From: Acidovorax kalamii
GTDB lineage: Bacteria; Pseudomonadota; Gammaproteobacteria; Burkholderiales; Burkholderiaceae_C
Reading direction: 5' to 3'
Length of the DNA stretch: 64,000 bases
Assembly: GCF_002245625.1 (NCBI RefSeq)
Contig: NZ_NOIG01000009.1
Span: 124,001 to 188,000, forward strand
The translations under genes and the position numbers were made by a program. This document shows, one piece after another, positions 53,993-63,260 of this stretch (positions are counted from its first letter, which is position 1; the number at the start of each line of letters is the position of its first letter). Under the pieces are notes generated by a model, which worked only from the letters and a program-made list of their open reading frames with translations, did no database searches and was not told the origin of the DNA.

Positions 53993-54873
53993 ATTGACCG
54001 CACCAGGTAGCTGCCTGCAATGCCCGCAAACACCGTGGCGCCCAGCCAGTGGTTGATGCGGAAGGCCTTGAAGCAGCCCTCGCGGGTGCGCGTGCGGATC
54101 AGCGTGAAATGCCACACCGCCTGGGCCAGCGCCGCCCCGATCGCTATATAAAAAATAGCACCCAGCGCATAAGGGGCCAGCGCTACCGCCCAAATGCCGA
54201 TAAAAAGCAGGTAGAACAGCACAATGCCCGCCACGTCAAAGCGCCCGAGGGTAATGGCCGAGGTCTTGATGCCGATCTTGAGGTCATCGTCCCGGTCCAC
54301 CATGGCGTATTCGGTGTCGTAGGCCAGCACCCAGAACAGGTTGCCCAGCCACATCCACCAGGCCACGACGGGCACGCTGCCCTGCACGGCGGCAAAGGCA
54401 ATCACGATGCCAAAGTTGAATGCAATGCCCAGCACGGCCTGCGGCATGGCAATGATGCGTTTGGTGAACGGGTAGGCAATGGCCACCAGCACGGCGGGCA
54501 CGGACCACAGGATGGCGGCGGTGTTGGTGGTGAGCACCAGGCCAAACGACACGATAGCCAGCGCGGCGCCCAGGCCCAGCGCCTCCTTGACCGACACGGC
54601 GCCCGTGGTCACGGGCCGCTGCGCGGTGCGCTTGACATGTTTGTCGAAGTCGCGGTCGGCCACATCGTTCACACAGCAGCCCGCGCTGCGCATGAGGATG
54701 GTGCCCAGCACAAACACCACCAGCAGGTGCCAGCCCGGAAAGCCGTCGGCCGCGATCCACAGCGCACTCAGCGTGGGCCACAGGCACACCAGCCAGCCCG
54801 CAGGCCGGTCCCAGCGGATCAGGTCAAGGTAGAGCGAGAAGCGGCTGCGGGAGGCGGTGGTAGCGGCGGTCAT
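53980..54873 (-). CDS. ubiA: 4-hydroxybenzoate polyprenyltransferase
   Basis: A 297-residue inner-membrane prenyltransferase of ubiquinone synthesis with about nine spans. The two Mg-diphosphate motifs are NDVADRDFD (~residue 82) and [12 protein letters not shown] (~206); [20 protein letters not shown] opens the first span. ATG 54873 aligns with the family. Residues ~242-255 ([14 protein letters not shown]) are encoded by a copy of the 41-bp element, with AT-rich codons (TAT, ATT, TTT, ATA); the C-terminal Leu-Thr-Asn-stop comes from a second copy. Both lie in non-catalytic regions, and the overall length matches E. coli UbiA (290), so the enzyme is probably functional. Confidence 0.93.
   Translation of the reverse strand: MTAATTASRSRFSLYLDLIRWDRPAGWLVCLWPTLSALWIAADGFPGWHLLVVFVLGTILMRSAGCCVNDVADRDFDKHVKRTAQRPVTTGAVSVKEALGLGAALAIVSFGLVLTTNTAAILWSVPAVLVAIAYPFTKRIIAMPQAVLGIAFNFGIVIAFAAVQGSVPVVAWWMWLGNLFWVLAYDTEYAMVDRDDDLKIGIKTSAITLGRFDVAGIVLFYLLFIGIWAVALAPYALGAIFYIAIGAALAQAVWHFTLIRTRTREGCFKAFRINHWLGATVFAGIAGSYLVRSILTN
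54143..54183 (-). repeat. 41-bp AT-cored dispersed element, copy 8, inside ubiA
   Basis: Plus strand begins GCTATATAAAAAATAGC (exact GCTAT/ATAGC arms) and ends AGCGCATAAGGGGCCAGCGC. It is the same length and layout as the intergenic copy at 21627-21667. It lies wholly within the ubiA reading frame. Confidence 0.65.
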
Positions 54874-54977
54874 GGCGCGGGATTTTCCCAGATGCAGACC
54901 CGGCACCGGCCCGGCAGCAGAAACGCCCGGGGCCTTGCGGCCGCCGGGCGTTCGGTTCACAGCGCAGCAGCTGGCTT

Positions 54978-55090
54978 AGAGCGGATAACAAAACCCAGCG
55001 CAGCGGTTCTGGCTAGGCGCCGCGTCCCAGGCAGTACGGGTAGTACGACAAGACGCGGCAAGGACGCCAGAAGGGTTTGCTAGCCGCTCT
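54978..55090. repeat. 113-bp imperfect inverted repeat between ubiA and dps
   Basis: Outer arms AGAGCGG and CCGCTCT; then CAAAACCC against GGGTTTG, TTCTGGC against GCCAGAA, GCCGCGTC against GACGCGGC, with a central GTAC-rich part (CAGTACGGGTAGTACGAC). The full-length fold would be a long hairpin. It may act as the transcript end of dps on the minus strand, or be a miniature mobile repeat; no transposase is near. Confidence 0.75.
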
Positions 55091-55593
55091 TACTCTTCCA
55101 GCAGCGAGCGCAGCATCCACGCCGTCTGCTCATGCACCGTCAGGCGCTGCGTCAGCAGGTCGGCCGTGGGCTCGTCGCTGGCCTTGTCGGCCAGGGGGAA
55201 CAGGCTGCGCGCAGTGCGGGCCACGGCTTCGTGGCCTTCGACCAGCACACGCACCATCTCCAGTGCCTTGGGCGGCTTGGCGGGCGCATCGGGCACCGTG
55301 GCCAGCTTGCCGAACTCGGCATACGAGCCGGGGGCCACATGGCCCAGCGAACGGATGCGCTCGGCGATCGGGTCCACGGCATTCCACAGTTCGGTGTACT
55401 GCGCCATGAACATGGTGTGCAGCGTGTTGAACATGGGGCCCGTCACGTTCCAGTGGAAGTTGTGGGTGGTCAGGTACAGCGTGTAGGTGTCGGCCAGCAG
55501 GCGCGACAGGCCCTGGGCGATGGCAGCACGGTCCTTGTCGCTGATGCCGATGTTGATGCTGGGGGCGGCGGTGGTCTTGGCGGCTTTGGCCAT
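55090..55593 (-). CDS. dps: Dps-like ferritin (DNA-binding protein from starved cells)
   Basis: A 167-residue four-helix protein forming 12-mers that oxidise and store iron with H2O2 and protect DNA. Ferroxidase residues: His in [15 protein letters not shown], and the [24 protein letters not shown] motif with His, Asp and Glu. The N-terminal tail ([12 protein letters not shown]) has three Lys that may contact DNA. The start at 55593 follows AAGGAG; upstream in-frame ATG at 55689 has no site. An oxyR gene lies 2 kb away, and OxyR often induces dps. Confidence 0.88.
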   Translation of the reverse strand: MAKAAKTTAAPSINIGISDKDRAAIAQGLSRLLADTYTLYLTTHNFHWNVTGPMFNTLHTMFMAQYTELWNAVDPIAERIRSLGHVAPGSYAEFGKLATVPDAPAKPPKALEMVRVLVEGHEAVARTARSLFPLADKASDEPTADLLTQRLTVHEQTAWMLRSLLEE

Positions 55594-55711
55594 GGAGGCT
55601 CCTTCGTTGAAATGCAATCGATGGATCTGCCGCGCCACAGAGCCCCCGGCAGGCGTGCCCGGGGCCGCAGCGCGGCGGTTCCAGGTCACTTTAGCGCAAG
55701 CCCCAAGCCCT

Positions 55712-57457
55712 TCACTGCATCTGGCTCAAATTCCCGATGCGCACCAGCATCTCGGTGAACATCTGCATGTCGGCGTCCAGGTCCACCACTTCCTTGAACT
55801 CCTTGGCGTTGTGCGCCGTGTACTTCTTGCCCGGCATGGCGGGGCCGAAGTTGATGGCGTTGGGCATGAGCTTGGCCGTGGTGCTGCCGGCTGTGGGCAC
55901 GGGCTTGGCTTCGAGGCCCGTGGTGTCGCCAAAGGTGTTGAGCAGCGTGGCCAGCCAGGCGCCCTTGGGGTCGCGCGCCATCCAGTTGCCCTGCTGGTGG
56001 TCCACCTCCACCGCCACACCGGCCTGGGCGCCCCAGGCCTTGACCTTGGCCGAGGTGGCCTGCGTGAGTGCCTCGGGCGTGCTGCCCCGGGGCATGCGCA
56101 CGTTCACCAGCACATCGACCTGGCCATCCTTCTCGCGGATGAGGTTGGGCGACATCGTGAGCGGGCCCATGAAGTCGTCGCTGTAGGCCAGGCCCAGGGT
56201 GCGGCCCAGGTAGTCCACGCCGTACAGGTCGGTGAGGTAACGCACGGCCTGCGCGTAGCCATTGGGGGCCAGCGCCACACCCGACTCCTTCAAGAACAGC
56301 GCCAGGCGCGGCAGCGGGTTCACGCCCTCTTCAGGGCGCGAGCCGTGGGCCGATGCGCCCGTGACCTTCACCACCACGGCGCCGCCATCCTGCGCCACGT
56401 CGATGCGGAAGGCACCGCCCTGCGGCTGGTACTTCTCGACAAACGCCGCCTTCGCAGCGTTCAGGCGCGCCGCCACGTCGGCGGTGTTGCCGCCCTGCAG
56501 GCGGGCCGTGGCGGTCTGCGGCACGGCGTTGGTTGAAGCAGCCCCGGCCATGGCGGTGATCGCCGTCGCGCCGGTCGTGGCAGCAGGCTGCAGCGGGAAC
56601 GAGGCGCGCAGCGCGCCCGAGCCCTTTTCGGCCACCACGGCGGGGTACTTGCTGTCGAGCACGATGTTGTACTCGGGCAGCGCGGTCTTGGCGCGGTAGT
56701 ACTTCATCGCGTCGCCACCGGTTTCCTCGGTGGTTTCGATCATGAGGCGGATGGTGCGTGCCAGCGGCAGGCCGCTGTCCTTCACTGCCTTCATCGCGAA
56801 CAGCACGGTGGCGATGGAGCCCTTGTCGTCGATGGAGCCCCGGCCATACAGGTTGCCGCCCACGCGGGTCAGCTTGAAGGGGTCGAGCTTGGTGCCGTCG
56901 TCCAGCACCCATTCGTCGGCCACCACGGGCACCACGTCGGCATGGGTGAGGATGCCGAACTCTTCGGGGCCGCTGCCGGGCAGCTTCACTTCAAAGATGC
57001 GGTTGTCCACGTTGCGGTACTGCAGGCCGAAGTCGCGCGCCATGCCTTCCACCAGGGTGCCGAAGGCAATGATGGCCGGGTCTTCGTGGGGAGGCACCTT
57101 GGCAGACCGCACGGTGGGGATGGCCACCATCTTCGCGGTGGCCTCGATCACGGCCGCCTGGTTGCGCAGGCGGTTGTGCAGACCGAGCAGTCGGCTGATG
57201 TTGACCAGGTCATCGCCCGCCAGGGGCTTGTTCGCTGCATAGGCAGCCACGGCGGGTTGCAGCTCGGGCTGCATCTGCGCCGCAAGCTGCAGGAACTGGC
57301 GGAAGTCCGCCGCTGCCGCTGCACTGGGCGTGGCCGCGATGCGGTCGAGCGCGGGCTTCTTCAGCGTGGCGGCCGTGGGCGCCGTGGTGGAAGTGGGGAT
57401 GGACGAACACGCCGTCAACACGGCGGCCAGGGTGGCGATCAGCCAGAGCTTCTTCAT
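55712..57457 (-). CDS. M20-family metallopeptidase lipoprotein
   Basis: A 581-residue exported zinc peptidase (dipeptidase/carboxypeptidase class). Lipoprotein signal: [19 protein letters not shown], with Cys at residue 16. Zinc ligands in order: His of [10 protein letters not shown], Asp of [10 protein letters not shown], Glu pair of TTEETGGD, Asp of VLDSKYPAV, His of [29 protein letters not shown] is the M20 dimerisation-domain mark. A lipoprotein in this family implies outer-membrane or periplasmic peptide processing. The ATG at 57457 has GGAACC upstream; an in-frame start 135 bp earlier would bury the lipoprotein signal. Confidence 0.85.
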   Translation of the reverse strand: MKKLWLIATLAAVLTACSSIPTSTTAPTAATLKKPALDRIAATPSAAAAADFRQFLQLAAQMQPELQPAVAAYAANKPLAGDDLVNISRLLGLHNRLRNQAAVIEATAKMVAIPTVRSAKVPPHEDPAIIAFGTLVEGMARDFGLQYRNVDNRIFEVKLPGSGPEEFGILTHADVVPVVADEWVLDDGTKLDPFKLTRVGGNLYGRGSIDDKGSIATVLFAMKAVKDSGLPLARTIRLMIETTEETGGDAMKYYRAKTALPEYNIVLDSKYPAVVAEKGSGALRASFPLQPAATTGATAITAMAGAASTNAVPQTATARLQGGNTADVAARLNAAKAAFVEKYQPQGGAFRIDVAQDGGAVVVKVTGASAHGSRPEEGVNPLPRLALFLKESGVALAPNGYAQAVRYLTDLYGVDYLGRTLGLAYSDDFMGPLTMSPNLIREKDGQVDVLVNVRMPRGSTPEALTQATSAKVKAWGAQAGVAVEVDHQQGNWMARDPKGAWLATLLNTFGDTTGLEAKPVPTAGSTTAKLMPNAINFGPAMPGKKYTAHNAKEFKEVVDLDADMQMFTEMLVRIGNLSQMQ

Positions 57458-57613
57458 GGGAACCTTCTGTAGAAAGCGGAGCGCAGCCGGACGATGGTCC
57501 ACGGGCGCTGCGCAACATGCATGCCCCAACGATGCTGACCGGGTCGGCCAGCGCAGGGGCGGCGCGAGTGTAGCGCCGATTCCCCGTGGCAAAAACGCGG
57601 CCGCAGGACCGGT

Positions 57614-58579
57614 TCAGGACAGGCGGTTCACGCCCGGCAGCTCGCAGGCGTAAATGGCATTGCGCAGGGCGGCGATGGCCTCATACCGGGTGAAGCTGCG
57701 GCGCCAGGCCAGCACCACGCGGCGCATGGGCGGCGGGCTGCCGTCCTCCTCGCGGATGGGCAGGTAGCGGATGTAGGTCTCGTCGCTCTTGCGGCGGCGC
57801 GACACGGTGAGCAGCGCATCGCGCGGCACCGACAGGCGCGGCACCAGCGTCACGCCCATGCCGGCGGCCACCATGTGCTTGATGGTCTCCAGCGACGAGC
57901 CCTCGAACGACTTGCGGATGCCCTCGGCATTGCTGGCAAAGCGTGCGAACTCGGGGCAGACCTCCAGCACATGGTCGCGGAAACAATGGCCCGCGCCCAG
58001 CAGCAGCATGGTCTCGCTTTTCAGCTCAGCCGCCGTGACCGAGCGCTGCGCCGCCAGCGCATGCGTGCTGGGCACCGCCGCCATGAAGGGTTCGTCGTAC
58101 AGCGGCGCCATGGCCAGGCCGGTGTCTGGGAAGGGCTCGGCCAGGATGGCGCAGTCGATCTCGCCCGTGCGCAGCATCTCCAGCAGCTTAACGGTGAAGT
58201 TCTCCTGCAGCATCAGCGGCATCTGCGGCGTGCGCGTGATGGACTGGCGCACCAGCTCGGGCAGCAGATAGGGCCCGATGGTGTAGATCACGCCCAGCGT
58301 GAGCGGCCCGGCCAGCGGGTCCTTGCCACGCTTGGCGATTTCCTTGATGGCCGCCGCCTGCTCCAGCACGCTTTGCGCCTGGCGCACGATGTCTTCGCCC
58401 AGCGGCGTCACCGTGACCTCGCCCGCGCTGCGCTCGAACAGCTTCACATCCAGCTCTTCTTCCAGCTTCTTGATGGCCACCGAGAGCGTGGGCTGCGACA
58501 CATAGCAGGCATCGGCCGCATGGCCAAAGTGCTTCTCGCGGGCCACCGCAACGATGTACTTGAGTTCGGTGAGGGTCAT
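57614..58579 (-). CDS. oxyR: Hydrogen-peroxide-sensing LysR regulator OxyR
   Basis: A 321-residue regulator. HTH MTLTELKYIVAVAREKHFGH, ACYVSQPTLSVAIKKLEEEL. The redox pair is Cys199 and Cys208 in GHCFRDHVLEVCPE, the same numbers as in E. coli OxyR, which forms a disulfide on H2O2. It is 41 bp downstream of recG on the same strand, an arrangement repeated in many beta-proteobacteria, and probably co-transcribed with it. Confidence 0.93.
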   Translation of the reverse strand: MTLTELKYIVAVAREKHFGHAADACYVSQPTLSVAIKKLEEELDVKLFERSAGEVTVTPLGEDIVRQAQSVLEQAAAIKEIAKRGKDPLAGPLTLGVIYTIGPYLLPELVRQSITRTPQMPLMLQENFTVKLLEMLRTGEIDCAILAEPFPDTGLAMAPLYDEPFMAAVPSTHALAAQRSVTAAELKSETMLLLGAGHCFRDHVLEVCPEFARFASNAEGIRKSFEGSSLETIKHMVAAGMGVTLVPRLSVPRDALLTVSRRRKSDETYIRYLPIREEDGSPPPMRRVVLAWRRSFTRYEAIAALRNAIYACELPGVNRLS

Positions 58580-58620
58580 GGTGTGTTCCTGCGGGGCACG
58601 TCAGCGTGGGTCTGAGCGTC

Positions 58621-60777
58621 TCATGCCTTGAGATAGTCCGATTTTCCACCCAACCAGCGCGCCACGTGTTTTGCGGCAAGCTCAGGATACCGGTCCAGCA
58701 TCTGCGGCGCCAGCTCGCGCGCCCATTCCAGCAGGTGGGTGTCGATGGCCAGGTCGGCAAAGCGCAGCAGTGCATCGCCCGACTGGCGGGCGCCCAGAAA
58801 CTCACCCGGGCCGCGAATCTCCAGGTCGCGCCGGGCGATCTCGAAGCCGTCGTTGGTCTCGGCCATGGCGCGCAGGCGCTCCTTGGCGGTTTCGCCCACG
58901 CGGCCGCTGTCGTTGGTGGCGTACAGCAGCACGCAGGCCGAGGCCGCCGCGCCGCGCCCCACCCGGCCGCGCAGCTGGTGCAGCTGGCTCAGCCCAAAAC
59001 GTTCGGCATGTTCGATGACCATGAGCGAGGCGTTGGGCACGTCCACGCCCACCTCGATCACGGTAGTGCTGACCAGCACGCCCATCTGGCCGCTGGTGAA
59101 GAGCGCCATCACGGCCTTTTTTTCGGCGGTGGGCATGCGCGAATGCAGCAGGCCGACCATCACGCCGGGCAAGGCCTCGCTCAGGTCGGCGTGCGTGGCG
59201 GTGGCGTTGGAGAGGTCCAGCGCCTCGCTCTCTTCAATCAGCGGGCACACCCAGTACACCTGCCGCCCGGCCTCCACCTGCGCGCCGATGCGCTCGATCA
59301 CCTCGTCCTTGCGGCTGTCGGCAATGAGTTTGGTGACGATGGGCGTGCGGCCGGGTGGCAGCTCGTCGATGACCGACACGTCGAGATCGGCGTAGTAGCT
59401 CATGGCCAGCGTGCGCGGGATGGGCGTGGCGCTCATCATCAGCATGTGCGGCTCCATGCCGTGGGCCGCGAGTTTCTGCCGCAGCGCCAGCCGCTGCGCT
59501 ACGCCAAAACGGTGCTGCTCATCGATGATGGCCAGCGCCAGGTTCTTGAATTGCACCTGCTCCTGGATCACGGCGTGCGTGCCCACCACCAGCGCCGCCT
59601 CGCCGCTCTCGACCATCGCCAGCATGGCGGTGCGGTCCTTCTTCTTTTGCCCGCCCACCAGCCAGGCCACCCTGCGGCCGCGCGCGGCCAGCAGCGGCTC
59701 CAGCCAGCCGATCATCTTGGCGAAATGCTGCTCGGCCAAGATTTCGGTGGGCGCCATCAGCGCGCACTGCCAGCCCGCGTCCATGGCCAAGCAGGCGGCC
59801 AAGGCAGAGACCACTGTTTTGCCCGAGCCCACATCGCCCTGCAGCAGCCGGTGCATGGGCACCTGGCGGGCCAGGTCGGCGGCAATTTCTTCGCCCACGC
59901 GGCGCTGGGCGGTGGTGAGGCTGAAGGGCAGCACGGCCAGCAGTTGCTCGTGCAGGGGCAACATGCCCGCCTTGGCCTTGGCGGGGCGCAGCACCGGGGC
60001 GCGCAGGCGATCACGCTCGCGCCGCGACTGGTACTGCGACAGCTGCTGGGCCAGCAGTTCCTCGGCCTTCAGGCGCTGCCAGGCGGGGTGGCTGTGGTCC
60101 TCCAGCGTGGACAGCGCCACGTCGGGCGTGGGGTGATGCAAAAATGTGAGCGCCTCACGCAAGCTGAACGCGCGGTGGAGGCCATTTGGGCCATGAAACC
60201 TCGCCCAGGGCGGCTCAGCGCCGGGGGGCAGTGTGTCCGACAGGTCCACCCGCGCCAGCGCACTGACCACGGCGCGGCGCAGATAGGGCTGGGGCAGCCC
60301 GGCCGTGGTGGGGTAGACGGGCGTGAGCGCGGCGGGCAGCTCGCCGCCCGCCACACGGAAGGCCGGGTGCAGCATCTGCCGCCCCCAGAAGCCACCCTTG
60401 ACCTCGCCCCGGATGCGCAGGCGCGCGCCCACCGCCATGGTCTTCTGGTGCGAGGGGTAGAAGCTGAAAAAGCGTAGCTCGCAGCTGCCGCTGCCGTCCT
60501 CCACCTGCACCACCAGCTGGCGGCGCGGGCGCAGCTGCACCTCACTCGCCACCACGGTGGCTTCGATCTGGGCGATCTGCCCGTCGCGGGCGCTGGCCAG
60601 TGGAATGATGCGCGTTTCGTCTTCGTAGCGCAGGGGCAGGTGCAGGGCCAGGTCGATGTCGCGCCGCAGACCGATTTTTTGCAGCGCCTTCTGCGCCACC
60701 GAGGCCCCACCTTTGGCCGCAGCAGGGGCCGCCGGGGCCTTGGCACTAGGGGAAACTCTGGGGGTGGCAGGCGGCAT
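58621..60777 (-). CDS. recG: ATP-dependent DNA helicase RecG
   Basis: A 718-residue branched-DNA helicase that regresses stalled forks. The N-terminal wedge domain includes an OB fold (~60-160) and a Pro/Ala-rich extension at residues 1-25. Helicase motifs: LLQGDVGSGKTVVSALAACL (I), TEILAEQH (Ia), IIDEQHRFGVAQR (II, DEQH), MSATPIPRTLAM (III), and STTVIEVGVDVPNASLMVIE and HQLRGRVGRG (V, VI). C-terminal RDLEIRGPGEFLGARQSG is the RecG mark. Confidence 0.96.
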   Translation of the reverse strand: MPPATPRVSPSAKAPAAPAAAKGGASVAQKALQKIGLRRDIDLALHLPLRYEDETRIIPLASARDGQIAQIEATVVASEVQLRPRRQLVVQVEDGSGSCELRFFSFYPSHQKTMAVGARLRIRGEVKGGFWGRQMLHPAFRVAGGELPAALTPVYPTTAGLPQPYLRRAVVSALARVDLSDTLPPGAEPPWARFHGPNGLHRAFSLREALTFLHHPTPDVALSTLEDHSHPAWQRLKAEELLAQQLSQYQSRRERDRLRAPVLRPAKAKAGMLPLHEQLLAVLPFSLTTAQRRVGEEIAADLARQVPMHRLLQGDVGSGKTVVSALAACLAMDAGWQCALMAPTEILAEQHFAKMIGWLEPLLAARGRRVAWLVGGQKKKDRTAMLAMVESGEAALVVGTHAVIQEQVQFKNLALAIIDEQHRFGVAQRLALRQKLAAHGMEPHMLMMSATPIPRTLAMSYYADLDVSVIDELPPGRTPIVTKLIADSRKDEVIERIGAQVEAGRQVYWVCPLIEESEALDLSNATATHADLSEALPGVMVGLLHSRMPTAEKKAVMALFTSGQMGVLVSTTVIEVGVDVPNASLMVIEHAERFGLSQLHQLRGRVGRGAAASACVLLYATNDSGRVGETAKERLRAMAETNDGFEIARRDLEIRGPGEFLGARQSGDALLRFADLAIDTHLLEWARELAPQMLDRYPELAAKHVARWLGGKSDYLKA

Positions 60778-60877
60778 GTAGCGGGTTTTACGAACGACAG
60801 GAGCAGGGCAAAAAGGCTACCATGGTTACCGTTGATAACGTCTGACAACGGGCGTTTATTCAGAGTCCCGGCCCACC

Positions 60878-62155
60878 ATGCTCAAGCGCATCCAAATCCA
60901 ACACCTCACCCTGGGCATGTACCTGCATGAGTTCTGCGGATCCTGGATGGAGCACCCGTTCTGGCGTGCCAAATTCCTGCTCAAAGACCCCAAGGACCTC
61001 GAACGCATCAAGGCCACCGCCATCCACGAGTGCTGGATCGACACCTCCAAGGGCCTGGACGTGGCCACTGGCACCACCTCGGTCTCACGCGAAGAGGTGG
61101 ATGCCAAGATAGAGACCGACTTCAGCCGCCTGGAAGACCTGCCCCCCATCCAAGTGAGCCTGCCCGTGCCACCCCCACCGGTGCGCAACCGCACCCCCAC
61201 CGACATGCAGGGCGAACTCAAGATGGCGGCCGCCATCTGCGTGAAGTCCAAGAAGGCCGTGGTGTCGATGTTCAGCGAGGCCCGCATGGGCCGCGCGGTG
61301 GACTCCGTGGGTGCGCAGAGCCTGGTGGAGGAAATCTCCGATTCCGTCACCCGCAACCCGGGCGCGCTGATCAGCCTGGCGCGCCTGAAAACGGCCGACG
61401 ACTACACCTACATGCACTCAGTGGCGGTGTGCGCGCTCATGGTGGCGCTGGCGCGCCAGCTCAAGCTCAATGACGAGCAGACGCGTCTGGCGGGCATGGC
61501 GGGCCTGCTGCACGATCTGGGCAAGGCGGCGATCCCGATGTCGGTGCTCAACAAGCCGGGCAAGCTCACCGACAAGGAATTCACCGTGGTGCGCAGCCAC
61601 CCGGTGGAGGGCTTCCACATGCTCAAGGAGGGCGGCAATGTGCCCGACGCCGTGCTCGACGCCTGCCTGCACCACCACGAAAAAATCGACGGGTCGGGCT
61701 ACCCCGACAAGCTGCAGGGCGAAGGCATCAGCGTGATCGCACGCATGACGGCCATCTGCGATGTGTACGACGCCATCACCTCCGACCGCCCCTACAAAAG
61801 CGGCTGGGACCCGTCCGAGTCACTGCGCCGCATGGCCGAGTGGACCAGCGACCATTTCGACGCGCGGCTGTTCCAGGCCTTCGTCAAAAGCATCGGCATC
61901 TACCCCGTGGGTTCGCTGGTGCGGCTGACCTCGGGGCGCATCGGGGTGGTGACCGAACAGGCCCCCACGGCCCTCACCACGCCCATCGTCAAGGTCTTCT
62001 TCTCGACCAAGTCCGACCTGCGCATTCCGCCCGAGCTGGTGGACCTGGCCGCCCCGGGCTGCAACGAGAAGATCGTGGCCCGCGAAGACCCCGAGAAATG
62101 GCGCTTTCCGGACATCAATGAACTCTGGTCGGGGTTTGCCGAAAAGGCCTGGTAG
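60878..62155 (+). CDS. HD-GYP cyclic-di-GMP phosphodiesterase with N-terminal DUF3391
   Basis: A 425-residue cytosolic protein. N-terminal DUF3391 (residues ~1-140; LTLGMYLHEFCGSWMEHPFW) precedes an HD-GYP domain (~165-350) with all the catalytic residues: HDLGK at 212-216, HHHEKIDGSGYP with GYP at 274-276, and CDVYDAITSDRPYK. The intact GYP predicts an active phosphodiesterase rather than a receptor. DUF3391-HD-GYP proteins are frequent in plant-associated beta-proteobacteria and affect motility and biofilm formation. No obvious partner gene. The ATG at 60878 opens the conserved N-terminus; the divergent recG ends 100 bp upstream. Confidence 0.88.
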   Translation: MLKRIQIQHLTLGMYLHEFCGSWMEHPFWRAKFLLKDPKDLERIKATAIHECWIDTSKGLDVATGTTSVSREEVDAKIETDFSRLEDLPPIQVSLPVPPPPVRNRTPTDMQGELKMAAAICVKSKKAVVSMFSEARMGRAVDSVGAQSLVEEISDSVTRNPGALISLARLKTADDYTYMHSVAVCALMVALARQLKLNDEQTRLAGMAGLLHDLGKAAIPMSVLNKPGKLTDKEFTVVRSHPVEGFHMLKEGGNVPDAVLDACLHHHEKIDGSGYPDKLQGEGISVIARMTAICDVYDAITSDRPYKSGWDPSESLRRMAEWTSDHFDARLFQAFVKSIGIYPVGSLVRLTSGRIGVVTEQAPTALTTPIVKVFFSTKSDLRIPPELVDLAAPGCNEKIVAREDPEKWRFPDINELWSGFAEKAW

Positions 62156-62212
62156 CCCTGCCCGTCTGCTCTGGCCACCACTCCCGCCCCTGCCCTGCCC
62201 CGCGCTTCCTCC

Positions 62213-63169
62213 GTGCCCGCCCTGATCACCCTGACCCTGAACCCCGCGCTCGACCTGGCGACCACCACCGACCACGTGGCCCCCACGCACAAGCTGCGCT
62301 GTGGCCCGGTGCAGCGTTTTGCGGGCGGTGGCGGCATCAACGTGGCCCGCGTGCTGCACCGGCTGGGCGCCGATGTGCTGGCCTGGGCCCTGGCGGGTGG
62401 TGCTGCGGGCACACAAGTCCAGCAACTGTTGGCCGACGAAGGGGTGCCCACGGCGCTGCAAGCCATTGCGGGCGATACGCGCGAGAACTTCTCGGTGGTC
62501 GAGACCACCACCGGCCAGGAGTTTCGGTTTGTGCTGCCCGGCCCCACGCTGCAGACAGCCGAATGGCAGGCCTGCCTGGATGCGCTGGCCGCCTTGCCCA
62601 CGCCGCCGCGCTGGCTCATTGCCAGCGGCAGCCTGCCACCCGGCACGCCCGACGATTTCTATGCCCGGCTGGCCCAGGCTCTGTCTGGCCGGGGCGTGCG
62701 GGTGGTCGTCGATACCTCGGGCCCGCCACTGGCCGCTGCGCTGCAGGCGGGCGTGGCCCTGGTCAAACCCAGCCTGCGGGAGCTGCGCGAGCTGGTGCAG
62801 CAGCCGCTGGAGCAGGCCGCCGACTGGTGCGCCGCCGCCCAATCGCTGGTGCACAGTGGCGCGGCCGAGACCGTGGCCCTGTCGCTGGGCGAACAGGGCG
62901 CCGTGCTGGCGACCCGCGCGGGCGTGTGGCAGGCCCCGGCGCTGAACGTGCCGGCCACCACCGGCACCACGGGCGCGGGCGACTGTTTTCTGGCGGCGCT
63001 GGTCTGGGCACTGGACCGGGGCGACGCCCCTGCCGAAGCACTGCGCTGGGGCGTGGCCGCAGGCGCTGCCGCGCTGCTGCACCCGGGCACCACCCTGGCC
63101 CAGGCGGGCGACCTGCACCGGCTGGTGCTCAGCGTGCCCGCACCAGTGGCCGTCGCCACACAGCCATAA
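62213..63169 (+). CDS. PfkB-family sugar kinase (1- or 6-phosphofructokinase type)
   Basis: A 318-residue cytosolic kinase. N-terminal [20 protein letters not shown] and [20 protein letters not shown]; catalytic [17 protein letters not shown] holds the base Asp in GAGD and the anion hole. It is closest to phosphofructokinase 2/1-phosphofructokinase/tagatose-6-phosphate kinase, and substrate cannot be decided from sequence. It starts with GTG at 62213, 57 bp after the HD-GYP stop; no earlier start fits. Many Comamonadaceae lack a classical PfkA, which could make it relevant, but that is inference. Confidence 0.85.
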   Translation: MPALITLTLNPALDLATTTDHVAPTHKLRCGPVQRFAGGGGINVARVLHRLGADVLAWALAGGAAGTQVQQLLADEGVPTALQAIAGDTRENFSVVETTTGQEFRFVLPGPTLQTAEWQACLDALAALPTPPRWLIASGSLPPGTPDDFYARLAQALSGRGVRVVVDTSGPPLAAALQAGVALVKPSLRELRELVQQPLEQAADWCAAAQSLVHSGAAETVALSLGEQGAVLATRAGVWQAPALNVPATTGTTGAGDCFLAALVWALDRGDAPAEALRWGVAAGAAALLHPGTTLAQAGDLHRLVLSVPAPVAVATQP

Positions 63170-63260
63170 CCCTGGCCCCGGCGGGCGGCGCGGGCGCGTG
63201 GGACAATCGCGCCCTTCGCAATTTTTACCTTGGCACGGGCCCGTTCGGCCCTCAAGCACG

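Noticed and set aside
54960..55090. A small gene in the 216-bp ubiA-dps gap.
   Set aside because: The space is taken up by the long inverted repeat; no frame has a start, ribosome site and conserved sequence.
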